From positions 1 to 57,927 of the forward strand of contig CAZDQC010000006.1 of assembly GCA_964507245.1 (NCBI GenBank): a stretch of DNA of 57,927 nucleotides, given 5' to 3'. Below, in pieces: positions 35,859 to 45,224 of this stretch; position 1 is the first letter of the stretch, and each line of letters opens with the position of its first letter. Made by a program: the position numbers and the translations under genes. This DNA is from GCA-2731375 sp964507245. GTDB taxonomy: Bacteria; Pseudomonadota; Alphaproteobacteria; GCA-2731375. The notes beneath the pieces were generated by a model, which searched no databases, had not been told where the DNA came from, and saw nothing but the letters and a program-made list of their open reading frames with translations.

Positions 35859-37406
35859 TCAGTCGAGCGGACGTTCAAGAAGGCCCAGGAGTTTTTCCTT
35901 CAACCGCCCACGCTCCACCTTGCCAGTCGAATTCGATGGAATTTCGTCAAGGAAGAAATAGTGCCTCGGCCGTTTGAAATCTGCAAGATCAGGACTTTCC
36001 CGACAGTATTGGTCCAAGGCGTCAGCCGTAAGCTCCGGGTCTTTAGGCGTGATCGCCGCGCAAACCGCCTGACCCCATTTACTGCTAGGCAACCCTACCA
36101 CAGCTGCATCGGCGATCGCTTGATGATCGAATAGAACGTTCTCGACCTCTGATGGATGCACGTTTTCACCACCGGTCTTAATAGTGTGGTCTTGGCGTCC
36201 CATGACAGTAACAAAACCAGCCTCGTCACTGTAGGCGGCATCACCTGAGAAGTACCAACCCTTTCGCAAAGCCGCAGCCGTACGCTCCGGTTGGCGGAAA
36301 TACTCCTTCATAATGCTAGGTCCGCGGGCAATCAGTTCGCCGATCTCGCCAGGGGCCACGACGTCGTCAGGTTCGGTGGCGCCAGTACGTACAATCCGCA
36401 CCTCCATGTTGATAGCCGCCTGTCCGACGCTCCCTAACTTATCCGGATGCCGGCGATAATCACAGGCATTGACGGTGAGACCCTCTGTGAAACCATAGAC
36501 GTTGAGGAAGAGATCTGGGAACAGCGTCATGCACTTACGTGTGACGTCATCAGCCAGGGTCTGACCACCATAGAAACCGCAGCGTAAGCTGGAGAGATCG
36601 TATTTTGATAGATCGGCTTGCACCATCATAACCATCTGTGTCGGCACCCCGTGCAGGCACGTCAGCTTTTCGCTTTCAACTAGGGAGAGCGTCTCTTCAA
36701 CATCAAAACCTCGGGTTAAAACGTTTGTGGCCCCCAGATGCACGAACGGCAGGAACTGCAACTGCAGTTGAGCGATATGAAATAACGGCTTGTTATTGAG
36801 GATACTATCATCCTGTCGGAAGCCGCATTCCTGCGCCATGGTCATAGAGCCGAACAATTCAGCCAAATGTGTACGGACCACTCCTTTCGGCAGGCCGGTG
36901 GTCCCCGAGGTATACATGATGAAAGCAGCGTCATTAAAACCCGCGCCGATTGGCGGTTCACGGTCCGAAGCGGGCTTGATAAAATCCTGGAATGGCACCT
37001 CATCCTTTTGGGGGCTGTCGCCGATATAAATGCAGCGCTCCACGCTCGGCAATTCATCTAGGATGGGCATCACAAGGTCCCGCAGCGCCTCCTCAAATAC
37101 AAAGAGACGGGCACCACAGTCGTTGACGATAAATTTCACCTCATTAGGCGCCAGTCGGTAGTTAATCGGTACCGGCACACCGCCTATCTTAAGCAGACCA
37201 TAAAAAGCAGTCACCTGTTCGGGTAGGTTCCAGGTTAAGAATGCAACCCGATCTCCACAGCCAATTCCATGCCCGGCAAAGGCATTCGCGGCTCTGTTGA
37301 CCTCACGGTTCCACTCTCTGTACGTCCAGGTACGACCTTCGAATACTAGCGCAGTCTTTTCAGGCCATTTCAAGGCCGATTGCGTTAATGTCAGTCCTAA
37401 GTTCAT
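35859..37406 (-). CDS. AMP-dependent acyl-CoA synthetase/ligase
   Basis: 515 residues from ATG 37406 (MNLGLTLTQSALKWPEKTAL); a TTG two codons earlier is possible. ANL-family motifs: FIMYTSGTTGLPKGVVRTH (P-loop), VYGFTEGLTV, GWYFSGDAAY, GRQDHTIKTGGENVHPSEVE hinge and the catalytic Lys in SNSTGKVERGRL. It activates a carboxylic acid to an acyl-CoA via an acyl-AMP. Followed by an LLM oxidoreductase and divergent from an acyl-CoA dehydrogenase. Chain length or aromatic preference cannot be read from sequence. Confidence 0.9.
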   Translation of the reverse strand: MNLGLTLTQSALKWPEKTALVFEGRTWTYREWNREVNRAANAFAGHGIGCGDRVAFLTWNLPEQVTAFYGLLKIGGVPVPINYRLAPNEVKFIVNDCGARLFVFEEALRDLVMPILDELPSVERCIYIGDSPQKDEVPFQDFIKPASDREPPIGAGFNDAAFIMYTSGTTGLPKGVVRTHLAELFGSMTMAQECGFRQDDSILNNKPLFHIAQLQLQFLPFVHLGATNVLTRGFDVEETLSLVESEKLTCLHGVPTQMVMMVQADLSKYDLSSLRCGFYGGQTLADDVTRKCMTLFPDLFLNVYGFTEGLTVNACDYRRHPDKLGSVGQAAINMEVRIVRTGATEPDDVVAPGEIGELIARGPSIMKEYFRQPERTAAALRKGWYFSGDAAYSDEAGFVTVMGRQDHTIKTGGENVHPSEVENVLFDHQAIADAAVVGLPSSKWGQAVCAAITPKDPELTADALDQYCRESPDLADFKRPRHYFFLDEIPSNSTGKVERGRLKEKLLGLLERPLD

Positions 37407-37527
37407 CCTCAAAAGCTAAGGCTGCCTCTGACAGGTGTCAAACGCAGTATTTGCTAGGTCAGCATGATTGTTCTTTGGAATATGCTGTGGTCTATATTGC
37501 ACACTTGATTAAACTGTGGAGGCTGGC

Positions 37528-38697
37528 GTGGATTTCGATGCTCCCGAAGAACATGCATTTTTGCGAGATAGCATCCGACAATATTTCGCCCGCGAACTTT
37601 CTGAAAACAAGATTCGGGAAATGGACCGCGCCCGTCGAATCCCACGTGAAATCTGGAAAACCATTGGTGAACTCGGCTGGCTTGGTTTGTCGGTGCCTGA
37701 GGAATACGGTGGGACCGCATGTGATGGCCGAAGCGATATCGTCACCGGGGCGGTGATCTGCGAAGAACTCTCGCGGCAGTTTCCTTCGCTTGCAATGGGC
37801 TGGTTGCTGCTGTCAATGACCGGCCGGGTTTTTCGTGAATTTGGCTCGCCAGAACAAAAAGCCGAATATTTACCGCGGCTGGCTCGAGGCGAATTTATAA
37901 TGGCCTTCGGCATGACCGAACCCAGCGGCGGTACCGATATTCTGGGCCTAACCACTCGCGCTTCACTGGACGGCAACGAATGGATGCTGCGGGGACAGAA
38001 ACTCTATACTACCTTGGCGGACGATGCGGATGCCATCCTAGTTCTTTGCCGCACGGACCCTAGTGATCAAGACAAACGTGCGCATGGCTTGTCGTTGATC
38101 TTGACACCGCGACAACAAAAGGGGGTTGAGGTCAGGCGGCTTGAATTAATGGGCATGCGGGCAGGCTGTACCTGTGAAGTTTTCCTAGATGATGCCCGGG
38201 CACCCGCGGACGCTTTGGTTGGCGAACGTGGGCGCGGTTGGTACACGCTGCTATCTTCACTTGACGAAGAAAGAATTCTTGCAGCAGCGATTTATGTCGG
38301 CATTACCGCCGCAGCCCTCGAGCTAACCGTCCAATACGCCAAGGATCGTGGTGCCTTTGGTCGTCCAATTGGAACCTATCAGGCGATCCAACATCCGTTG
38401 GCCGAAGTGGCGACGGAACTTGAGCAAATTCGCCTACTGACGCAAAAGGCAGCCTGGCTGCAATCCAACGGCAGAGAATGTTCGAGTGAGGCGGCGATGG
38501 CAAAACTAGCAGCTACTGAGTCCGCCATTCGAGCTACTGACCGTTGCATGCGTGTTCTCGGCGGTTATGGCCTTGTCGAGGAGTCACCTTTAGAACGGCT
38601 GTTCCGCGATACCCGCCTCGGTCCATTCAGTCCTATTTCCAACGAAATGGTAAAGAATTTTCTGGGCGAGCGCCTCGGCTTGCCGCGAAGCTATTGA
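37528..38697 (+). CDS. Acyl-CoA dehydrogenase family protein
   Basis: 389 residues from GTG 37528 (VDFDAPEEHAFLRDS), chosen because GGAGG lies six bases upstream. N-terminal helices, FAD-binding AFGMTEPSGGTDILGL and C-terminal GGYGLVEESPLERLFRDTRL are clear. The usual catalytic Glu of the YEGT block is replaced: here the aligned segment is FSPISNE, with Pro at the Glu position. Either another residue serves as base, as in isovaleryl-CoA dehydrogenase, or the enzyme does a different flavin reaction. It is divergent from the acyl-CoA ligase across 121 bp. Confidence 0.85.
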   Translation: MDFDAPEEHAFLRDSIRQYFARELSENKIREMDRARRIPREIWKTIGELGWLGLSVPEEYGGTACDGRSDIVTGAVICEELSRQFPSLAMGWLLLSMTGRVFREFGSPEQKAEYLPRLARGEFIMAFGMTEPSGGTDILGLTTRASLDGNEWMLRGQKLYTTLADDADAILVLCRTDPSDQDKRAHGLSLILTPRQQKGVEVRRLELMGMRAGCTCEVFLDDARAPADALVGERGRGWYTLLSSLDEERILAAAIYVGITAAALELTVQYAKDRGAFGRPIGTYQAIQHPLAEVATELEQIRLLTQKAAWLQSNGRECSSEAAMAKLAATESAIRATDRCMRVLGGYGLVEESPLERLFRDTRLGPFSPISNEMVKNFLGERLGLPRSY

Positions 38698-38975
38698 GAG
38701 CTGAAGGGATAACTATAATCGCTTTAGACAAATTTAGATGTGAAATCTGAATATCTGCGTATGTTCTACAGTTAGTGTAGCGCGTCATAGTCAATGTCAT
38801 AGCGCATTATGTTCAGCGAGGATTCTTGCCTTTCGGACCTGCATTAGCAACTTGTCGATGACTTGCCAGATTAACCAGCTGCTGAATGCGTCTAGGGCAC
38901 TGCTAATCTATTAAGCGGGTGTATACGGCAACCAATTGAAATGAACGTACTTCGTGCGGAAAATACCAATTTCGG

Positions 38976-40196
38976 CTATGAACTGGCGACCACAGGTGAA
39001 TTGCTGCGGCCATATAGAAATGCCCGTGCAATCCAACTGTGAAAAGCATGCGTGGGTTGATCCATCACGGGGGAAAATATACCACCATCAAAACCGATAG
39101 AGTGACGGCCCCGCTGCATACTTTCTACTGCAGTTCTATCCTCGACAAAAATTGATTGCCACAGCTCCCTATTTGCGATCCGTTGGGTATGGTAACCATG
39201 ATCGCGCACCCTTCTATCAAAATAGTAAATTTGCATCCTTTCTCTAGTGCGGTAGGGGCCGTCCGGTTGGATTAGGACGGCATAAAAATGATCGCGATGA
39301 AGGCCTAAAAGAACGTTGGGGAAAAGGGCAACATATTCAGCACCACTATGCCAAAACGGCGGAAGATTAGCGGCATTCGGTATCGCAGGAGCATCCTCAG
39401 AAAACTTAGGTTCATAACATCTGCTGCCCTGCCCAGAATAGGATTGATGAACGATGCCGTAATGCTGCTCCAGTGGAGAATACCGGTTCAATTCTGGATG
39501 CACCCAAGGCAGATGGTAGGCCTCGCAATAATTCTCGACCGCCAGCTTCCAGTTGCATTCAAGCTCAATTTCGATACGACAATCGGCGCCGGTATCGACG
39601 AGATCTATTTCTGCAAAAACCTTCCAGCGTTCAGCAAGGGGCTTAATGTAATCAGCAAACGGTTGAGCGGTACCGGACAGATCAACGAATATCAGGCCAA
39701 ACCATTCGGCACTGCGCACCTTGCATAGTCCGATGTCATTTTTGTTGAAACCGGGACAAGTGTGTTTACCTGCGCCACCTATATGCGGTGTGCCGATCAA
39801 TTGACCTTCTAAGTCATAGGTCCAACTGTGATAAGGGCAGATAATGACTTTGCCGGAGTTGATCGACGCCTCGACTAATATTCTGCCTCGATGCCGACAC
39901 ACATTATGAAATACTTGAACTACATCATCTGTATTACGGATCAGAAGCAGCTGCGATCCAGAGAATTCAATCGGAAATAAATCGCCTCTATTTGGCACAT
40001 CCAATGCAAATCCCACACATGCCCATCCGTCTTTGAAGACCCGTTGCTGTTCAATTTCCATCGTTGCGGCGTCGGTATAACAGGCATTGGGTAAGCCGCG
40101 TGCCGTTTCTATGGGTTCAAGTACCTTCTCCATAGCAACGGCCAATGTGCCGGAAATTTCACTTGAACGGGGACAAACATCCATAGCGGCTTCCAA
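38976..40196 (-). CDS. Rieske non-haem iron oxygenase, alpha subunit
   Basis: 406 residues. Rieske 2Fe-2S ligands CxH (NVCRHRGRIL) and CxxH (IICPYHSWTY), followed by the mononuclear iron site in VENYCEAYHLPWVHPEL (two His) and a later Asp. These enzymes hydroxylate aromatics or demethylate quaternary amines (glycine betaine GbcA, stachydrine, carnitine CntA) using O2. No reductase gene is adjacent, so electrons come from elsewhere. The betaine-related neighbourhood suggests an N-demethylase, but the sequence alone does not separate this from an aromatic oxygenase. It starts the AT-richer half of the window. Confidence 0.85.
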   Translation of the reverse strand: MEAAMDVCPRSSEISGTLAVAMEKVLEPIETARGLPNACYTDAATMEIEQQRVFKDGWACVGFALDVPNRGDLFPIEFSGSQLLLIRNTDDVVQVFHNVCRHRGRILVEASINSGKVIICPYHSWTYDLEGQLIGTPHIGGAGKHTCPGFNKNDIGLCKVRSAEWFGLIFVDLSGTAQPFADYIKPLAERWKVFAEIDLVDTGADCRIEIELECNWKLAVENYCEAYHLPWVHPELNRYSPLEQHYGIVHQSYSGQGSRCYEPKFSEDAPAIPNAANLPPFWHSGAEYVALFPNVLLGLHRDHFYAVLIQPDGPYRTRERMQIYYFDRRVRDHGYHTQRIANRELWQSIFVEDRTAVESMQRGRHSIGFDGGIFSPVMDQPTHAFHSWIARAFLYGRSNSPVVASS

Positions 40197-40449
40197 GCAG
40201 AGATATCATAGCGATTGATACTAGGCTTGTTATGACCCAGCCACAATCACCACTCTCAGAATTGCAAAAGGAATTATTTGTATATTGGTGATTAAAATCG
40301 CCATCTTAATGTCATATCTAAAATTCTATCTGCACAGCAAGGGTCCAGATTTTTCGGGCCAGCAAGGATCCATAGCGTTACTCCGGAACGTACGGGAACT
40401 TCCCGGTCCTGAATTGCACCAGCTCAATGTTCGCCGTCCAAATTCAGAA

Positions 40450-41400
40450 TTAGACTGACGTCTGATTCTTTAGCGGGCTCAAAGCAGCTATATGGTCTGT
40501 TGTGAGACCGCAGCACCCACCAACAATTTGCAAACCGTTTTCAATCCATTCAGACGCAAACTGTTTCAGCTCATCGGGCGGAATAATATCTTCAAACTGC
40601 CAGTGCGGTGATTTGAAATAACCAGAATCGGGGTAGGCCAGCAGCGGCCCTTCATAGGCCTGACCCAAAATATTGAGTGCATCTCCAATGACGTTCGCTT
40701 GCGTATGCATTACGCCAGCAGCCGATACTTTAAAATCCTGAAGCGCCTGGATTATGTCCGAGAAAGGAATATCTCTATCCTGGGCAAAACTGAGGACCCG
40801 TCCATCGTCGTGCCGCCGGGCTGAAAAGCCGGCCCATATAGGAAGACCAGTCTCTTTTGCTGCCGTAAATGCAGCTCCCATCCTTTCAGGATAATACATC
40901 ATCTCCAAAAGGATCAGATCACACCCCTGCCCTCGCAGAAGCATAGCTAATTCACCAAAGGCATCATCCATTTCGCCTTGAGAATGTAATCTCGTCAAAT
41001 CTGGAATTGCTGTACCTTTTGCAACGGCTCCCCGATGGGATAAAGATCCTGCGATCAAGACATCATCTCGTCCACTTGCGTCCCGGCCTCGATGTGCTGC
41101 ATCTACCGCCGCGTTATTGATATCTATGAAATGTTTGGCCAACCCCGCCGGTTCAAGCAGTAAGCGTGACGAGGAAAAAGTATTTGTCGTAATGATATCA
41201 GCACCCGCGGCGATGTAATCTCTATGAATTGACTCAAGAATGCTCTTGTATTCAAGCGATGCCGCACCACACCAGGCTTCAGTGTCCATAGGCACGCCAC
41301 GCCGTTCGAGCTCTGTACCTGTCCCTCCGTCAAGAATGAGAATGCCGCCATTTTGTAATTGGCGCTTGGCGTTTTCGTAGCTCGTCAACGAAGTCTCCAA
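40450..41400 (-). CDS. Homocysteine S-methyltransferase family protein
   Basis: 316 residues: ILDGGTGTELERRG near the N-terminus, GADIITTNTFSSSRLLL, GLPIWAGFSARRH, and C-terminal IVGGCCGLTTDHI, which gives the zinc-binding Cys pair. Related to MmuM, betaine-homocysteine methyltransferase and the MetH N-terminal domain; it has no cobalamin domain. It would move a methyl group from S-methylmethionine, a betaine or dimethylsulfoniopropionate to a thiol such as homocysteine. The donor is unknown, but the betaine transporter and MttB module nearby make a methylated osmolyte plausible. Confidence 0.86.
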   Translation of the reverse strand: METSLTSYENAKRQLQNGGILILDGGTGTELERRGVPMDTEAWCGAASLEYKSILESIHRDYIAAGADIITTNTFSSSRLLLEPAGLAKHFIDINNAAVDAAHRGRDASGRDDVLIAGSLSHRGAVAKGTAIPDLTRLHSQGEMDDAFGELAMLLRGQGCDLILLEMMYYPERMGAAFTAAKETGLPIWAGFSARRHDDGRVLSFAQDRDIPFSDIIQALQDFKVSAAGVMHTQANVIGDALNILGQAYEGPLLAYPDSGYFKSPHWQFEDIIPPDELKQFASEWIENGLQIVGGCCGLTTDHIAALSPLKNQTSV

Positions 41401-41505
41401 AGTGGTTCAGTCGTCATCAATGAAACTCCGCAACACATTGTCAGGCTGGACAAATCACCTAGTTATCTAGATCCATTACAATAGTCGTAATTCGTGAATC
41501 CTAAT

Positions 41506-41895
41506 TTATTTCCGTTTCTTCTCCTCTGTCGGCCCGCCGGCATCCCGCCATGCCGGAAGTCCGCCAAATAATTGTGCCACATTTTTGATACCCATATCCT
41601 GAAGTGATTTGGCGCAGAGGGCCGAGCGCCATTCTGCGTTACAGAACAAAACATACGTCTTGTCAGCATCACTGTAGACATCTCGATGGTACGGACTTTC
41701 GGGGTCGAACCAGAATTCGATCATGCCGCGTGGCGCGTGCCGAGCGCCCTTGATAGTACCACTTTTCTCGACTTCGCGAATATCTCGCACGTCGACAAAT
41801 ACCAATTCGCCGTCACCATACCGTGGTAATGCCTCATCCACTGTCAAAGACATGATTTCGGTCTGCGCCTGTTCAGCAAGATCCTTAATACCCAT
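41506..41895 (-). CDS. Rhodanese-like domain protein
   Basis: 129 residues, single rhodanese domain. LVFVDVRDIREVEKSGTIKGARH is the typical opening block (quoted only in part in family terms), and the active Cys lies in VLFCNAEWRSALCA. It transfers sulfane sulfur between thiols or acts as a sulfur carrier. The C-terminal GGLPAWRDAGGP is the family's closing motif. It lies 105 bp upstream of the homocysteine methyltransferase gene on the same strand. A link to thiol-methyl metabolism is possible but unproven. Confidence 0.85.
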   Translation of the reverse strand: MGIKDLAEQAQTEIMSLTVDEALPRYGDGELVFVDVRDIREVEKSGTIKGARHAPRGMIEFWFDPESPYHRDVYSDADKTYVLFCNAEWRSALCAKSLQDMGIKNVAQLFGGLPAWRDAGGPTEEKKRK

Positions 41896-42418
41896 GTGCC
41901 TATTTCACCCCAATATATAGCTTGTCAATCATGACTATCTGGGAATGTCCCGAAGGTAAACAAAGATGTGTTGTCATAAACCTTGAATTCAAATTCCTAG
42001 ATACCCCCTATTTGACCGACCCAGTTAGAATTTAGGTGATTGACTGGCCTGATTGACGCCAGCAGAACGCTTACACCCAGGCCACGAGTTAGCGTCGCGA
42101 AGTAAAAATATTTGTCGTAAGCTATAATCAAAAAGAGACTGCTCGCAGAAGTATGTCCTCGCGGGTTGTATGTGAGTTACGATTATTGGTGTTGAGTTAA
42201 TGCTGAACGGCACAGTTGATGCGTATAGCTATTTTTGTGCTGGCGAACAGGCAGGATTTTTAGATCACCATAGACCTGGTTGTTGGCTGGCAAGGGGGAG
42301 CCACCGAATTTCGGGCGCCTGGCTAAAGTCTTCAAAAATAGTAGTCCTGAGTCAACCATTTGTTGTCTAACCTCAAAATCGGCAATGAATTAAACCACCT
42401 AAAATAGAAAGAGAGAAA
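41896..42418. other. Intergenic region before the glutamine synthetase-like gene
   Basis: 523 bases between divergent genes, AT-rich. It must contain promoters for the rhodanese gene and the GS-like gene. I see only short hairpins around 42270-42330 and nothing matching a riboswitch core. Confidence 0.45.
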
Positions 42419-43726
42419 ATGGCAACCGATCTGGCTAAATATGCTGAGGATAATGGTATTAGATTTTTCCTCATGAATTTCACTGACCTATTTGGTTTGC
42501 AGCGGTCGAAACTGGTGCCCGCAGCCGCTATTAGTGATATGCAGAAATCTGGCGCTGGATTTGCTGGTTTTGCTGCCTGGTTGGACATGACGCCGGCACA
42601 TCCCGATATGTTTGCCGTACCGGATGGGGATGCAGTCATCCAGTTGCCGTGGAAACCGGAAATAGCCTGGGTTCCAGGTGATCTTTACATGAACAATGAG
42701 AAAGTCTCCCAAGCTCCACGCAATGTCCTGCAAACTGTAATGGAGAAGGCGGCGGGAAAAGGATTGTTATTGAAAACCGGTGTCGAGCCGGAGTTCCATC
42801 TCATCAATGAAGATGGTTCCGCCATTTCCGATGAACGTGATATTCAAGAAAAGCCATGTTACGACCAATCTGCGCTGATGCGTCGATACGATGTCATCTC
42901 TGAAATTTGTTCGTCGTTGGAACAAATGGGATGGGGTCCATACCAAAATGATCACGAAGATGCCAACGGCCAGTTCGAAATTAATTGGCATTACAATAAC
43001 TGCCTTAATACCGCCGACCAACTTTGCTTTTTTCGCTTTCTCGTAAAATCAATCTCGGAAAAACATGGCCTACGAGCAACCTTCATGCCTAAACCCTTCA
43101 GTCATCTTACCGGGAACGGCTGCCACGTACATGCGTCATTGTGGAGCCTAGATGAAAAAACCTGCCTAACTCACGACCCTAAAAATGAACTAGGTATCTC
43201 TGAATTGGGTTATCACTTTCTTGGGGGGGTACTTGCCCACGCCAAAGGGCTCGCGGCCATAACAAATCCAACTGTTAATTCCTATAAACGCATCAATGCT
43301 CCAACAACCGCCTCCGGTTCTACTTGGGCACCGAACACCATTACATTTGGTGGCAATAACCGCACCCATATGGTGCGGGTACCAGATGAAGGTAGGTTCG
43401 AATTCCGTTTAGCTGACGGCGCAGCAAACCCATATTTGTTAATGGCGGGTTATCTTTCAGCCGGATTAGATGGTATCGACAATAAAACAAATCCGGGAAA
43501 ACGGCTTGACATCGACATGTATGCTGAAGGCCACAAAATTAGGGGTGCAAAAAAGCTACCGCTTTATTTGATCGATGCCATTCGCGAATTCACTAAGGAT
43601 CGCGTACTGCGAGCGGCCCTGGGCGAAGAATTTTGTGATGCCTACATAAAGTTAAAGACGGACAATTGGGATCAGTATTCCCGCCACCTTACACAGTGGG
43701 AGCGCGACAACACACTTGATTGCTAA
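42419..43726 (+). CDS. Type III glutamine synthetase-like / gamma-glutamylmethylamide synthetase
   Basis: 435 residues, the length of the GlnT/GmaS group. The opening MATDLAKYAEDNGIRFFLMN has the NFTDLFGLQRSK block; the catalytic metal site is in VEPEFHL and ANGQFEINW, the ammonia/ATP side in TGNGCHVHASLW, and NNRTHMVRVPDEGRFEFRLADG contains the late glutamate-binding motifs (family description; two adjoining blocks). These enzymes ligate glutamate with ammonia or methylamine. In methylamine users GmaS makes gamma-glutamylmethylamide, the first step of the N-methylglutamate pathway. No mgsABC or mgdABCD genes are seen here. ATG follows AAGAGAGAAA. Confidence 0.85.
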   Translation: MATDLAKYAEDNGIRFFLMNFTDLFGLQRSKLVPAAAISDMQKSGAGFAGFAAWLDMTPAHPDMFAVPDGDAVIQLPWKPEIAWVPGDLYMNNEKVSQAPRNVLQTVMEKAAGKGLLLKTGVEPEFHLINEDGSAISDERDIQEKPCYDQSALMRRYDVISEICSSLEQMGWGPYQNDHEDANGQFEINWHYNNCLNTADQLCFFRFLVKSISEKHGLRATFMPKPFSHLTGNGCHVHASLWSLDEKTCLTHDPKNELGISELGYHFLGGVLAHAKGLAAITNPTVNSYKRINAPTTASGSTWAPNTITFGGNNRTHMVRVPDEGRFEFRLADGAANPYLLMAGYLSAGLDGIDNKTNPGKRLDIDMYAEGHKIRGAKKLPLYLIDAIREFTKDRVLRAALGEEFCDAYIKLKTDNWDQYSRHLTQWERDNTLDC

Positions 43727-43794
43727 ATAACTAACCATATTTGAAATATTTTGCCTTAGGCTAGTCCCGGCTGACTTTGTGATACGGCCTGCCG

Positions 43795-44100
43795 CTACCG
43801 TACTGGTTTTGGCGTACTATTTGAAGATCGATGCCAGTTTGGTAGCCGCCTCTTATCAGGCATGTGTATGATTTCGTTTTTTTTTCGTGCGGCGCTAAGC
43901 GCGGAATCTGTACAAGCACCTATTCCCCTGTTCAATAATTCATCCAAAATTTTCGGATTCTTATAATCTCGAGTAAGCAGCGAATAATATTGCTGGCACA
44001 GATAGGCTGAAGATTTCCAGGATATATCTTCTGGGCTCGTGGCACACCCCATCAACGCATTCAACGCGGCAAATAGAAGTGCGGGCGGTAGAGATCGCAT
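43795..44100 (-). CDS. Small lipoprotein of unknown function
   Basis: 101 residues with a signal peptide and lipobox (LLFAALNALMGCATS), so Cys18 is probably lipidated. The rest is polar, rich in Lys/Arg/Ser, without a recognised domain. It is convergent with the GS-like gene. The signal sequence is the main evidence for it being real; the ribosome site is weak. Confidence 0.55.
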   Translation of the reverse strand: MRSLPPALLFAALNALMGCATSPEDISWKSSAYLCQQYYSLLTRDYKNPKILDELLNRGIGACTDSALSAARKKNEIIHMPDKRRLPNWHRSSNSTPKPVR

Positions 44101-44375
44101 TCAAATACTATACCCGAGGTGAGCGCCAAGCGACCACTAACAGTGCAAATACCAGTGCCTACTGATTACATTTCTTAAACTTCATCAGACAAAATTTGGA
44201 CTTCACCTTCTTGGCATCCGCAGAAAGCAAATAGAAATCCTGAGTTCCGTAATCGGGAACGCGTCCCTATCGTTTATGTATACAAAGGCATGAGAGGCAC
44301 TCCAACAGGTACTGGAGTTTATTCTATTTTGTGAGATCACTTAATTAGACCATCTAACAAATTTGGGACTATCGT

Positions 44376-45215
44376 TCAGATTTGCGCCTCCAAGAAATCC
44401 ATAACGCGCACAAATACGGCACTATCTGAATTAGCCAATGCCTGGCAAATGCTAAAGTGGTCGAGGCCCGCAGCAATTAGCACCTGGGACATGTGCCCGG
44501 CTGCTCGAAGAGCTATGTTGAATTGCTGTGTCTGGTCAAGAAAACCCTTGGTCTCCCGTCCTCCTACCACGCAAAGCATCGGTGGAAGTGGGCGGCTCAA
44601 GTGGTAGAATGGACTTAATCTGTGCGCGGTGTTCGCATCCATCGCCAAATCGTCGTTGATACTAGTTTGCCGCAGTGGTCCAAGGTCAAATATCCCGCTG
44701 ACCGGTATAACTGCTTTAATTTCAATTTCCTCCACACCGTGTGCTCGCCAAACTTCCGATGCAGCCCAAGCAGCCATGTGCCCGCCCGCAGAATGTCCAC
44801 AAAGGACTATCCGGTCTGCACGCCCACCATAGCTGGCGGCATTGTCAGCAATGAAGATTATGGCCCGCAGCACCTGTGCGACGATTTCCGGTACAGTGAA
44901 TTCGGGACGCAACCCATAGTCAACATTGGCAGCGACAAAACCTCGGTCGGCAAAGGGTTCGCAGACTGCAAGAAATGTATCTTTTTCTAGGGCTCGCCAG
45001 TAGCCACCATGGATGAATATAAACACCGGTGCTCCGCCTTCCTGGGTGAAAACGTCAATACGCTCTCGCGACGTTGCTCCATATGTAAGGTCATGAAGAA
45101 GATCAGGCCGTGATCGCAATGCCTCGCTACGCCTGTGTAGTTCAGTATAAACTTCTTCGCGTGTCCCTGAACGACCTCTGAGGGAATATAACTCCTCCAG
45201 CTCAGCGTCGCTCAC
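44376..45215 (-). CDS. Alpha/beta hydrolase (carboxylesterase/arylformamidase-like)
   Basis: 279 residues. Oxyanion-hole motif FIFIHGGYWRALEKD, nucleophile LCGHSAGGHMAAW and C-terminal His in AAGLDHFSICQAL. Such HGGxW proteins include kynurenine formamidase and esterases of small esters or amides. Its start lies nine bases after the stop of the second diiron-protein gene, so it is the third gene of that unit. It could release or modify the product of the diiron proteins; no direct evidence of substrate. Confidence 0.82.
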   Translation of the reverse strand: MSDAELEELYSLRGRSGTREEVYTELHRRSEALRSRPDLLHDLTYGATSRERIDVFTQEGGAPVFIFIHGGYWRALEKDTFLAVCEPFADRGFVAANVDYGLRPEFTVPEIVAQVLRAIIFIADNAASYGGRADRIVLCGHSAGGHMAAWAASEVWRAHGVEEIEIKAVIPVSGIFDLGPLRQTSINDDLAMDANTAHRLSPFYHLSRPLPPMLCVVGGRETKGFLDQTQQFNIALRAAGHMSQVLIAAGLDHFSICQALANSDSAVFVRVMDFLEAQI

Positions 45216-45224
45216 TTGGCACGC

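Noticed and set aside
41400..41470. GGTGATTTG upstream of the homocysteine methyltransferase gene, resembling the start of a SAM-II riboswitch
   Set aside because: The following core (TTGC at the right spacing and GCTAAA) is absent, so only nine bases match.
41896..42418. Possible glycine or cobalamin riboswitch before the GS-like gene
   Set aside because: No conserved core or B12-box-like sequence could be found; only weak hairpins.
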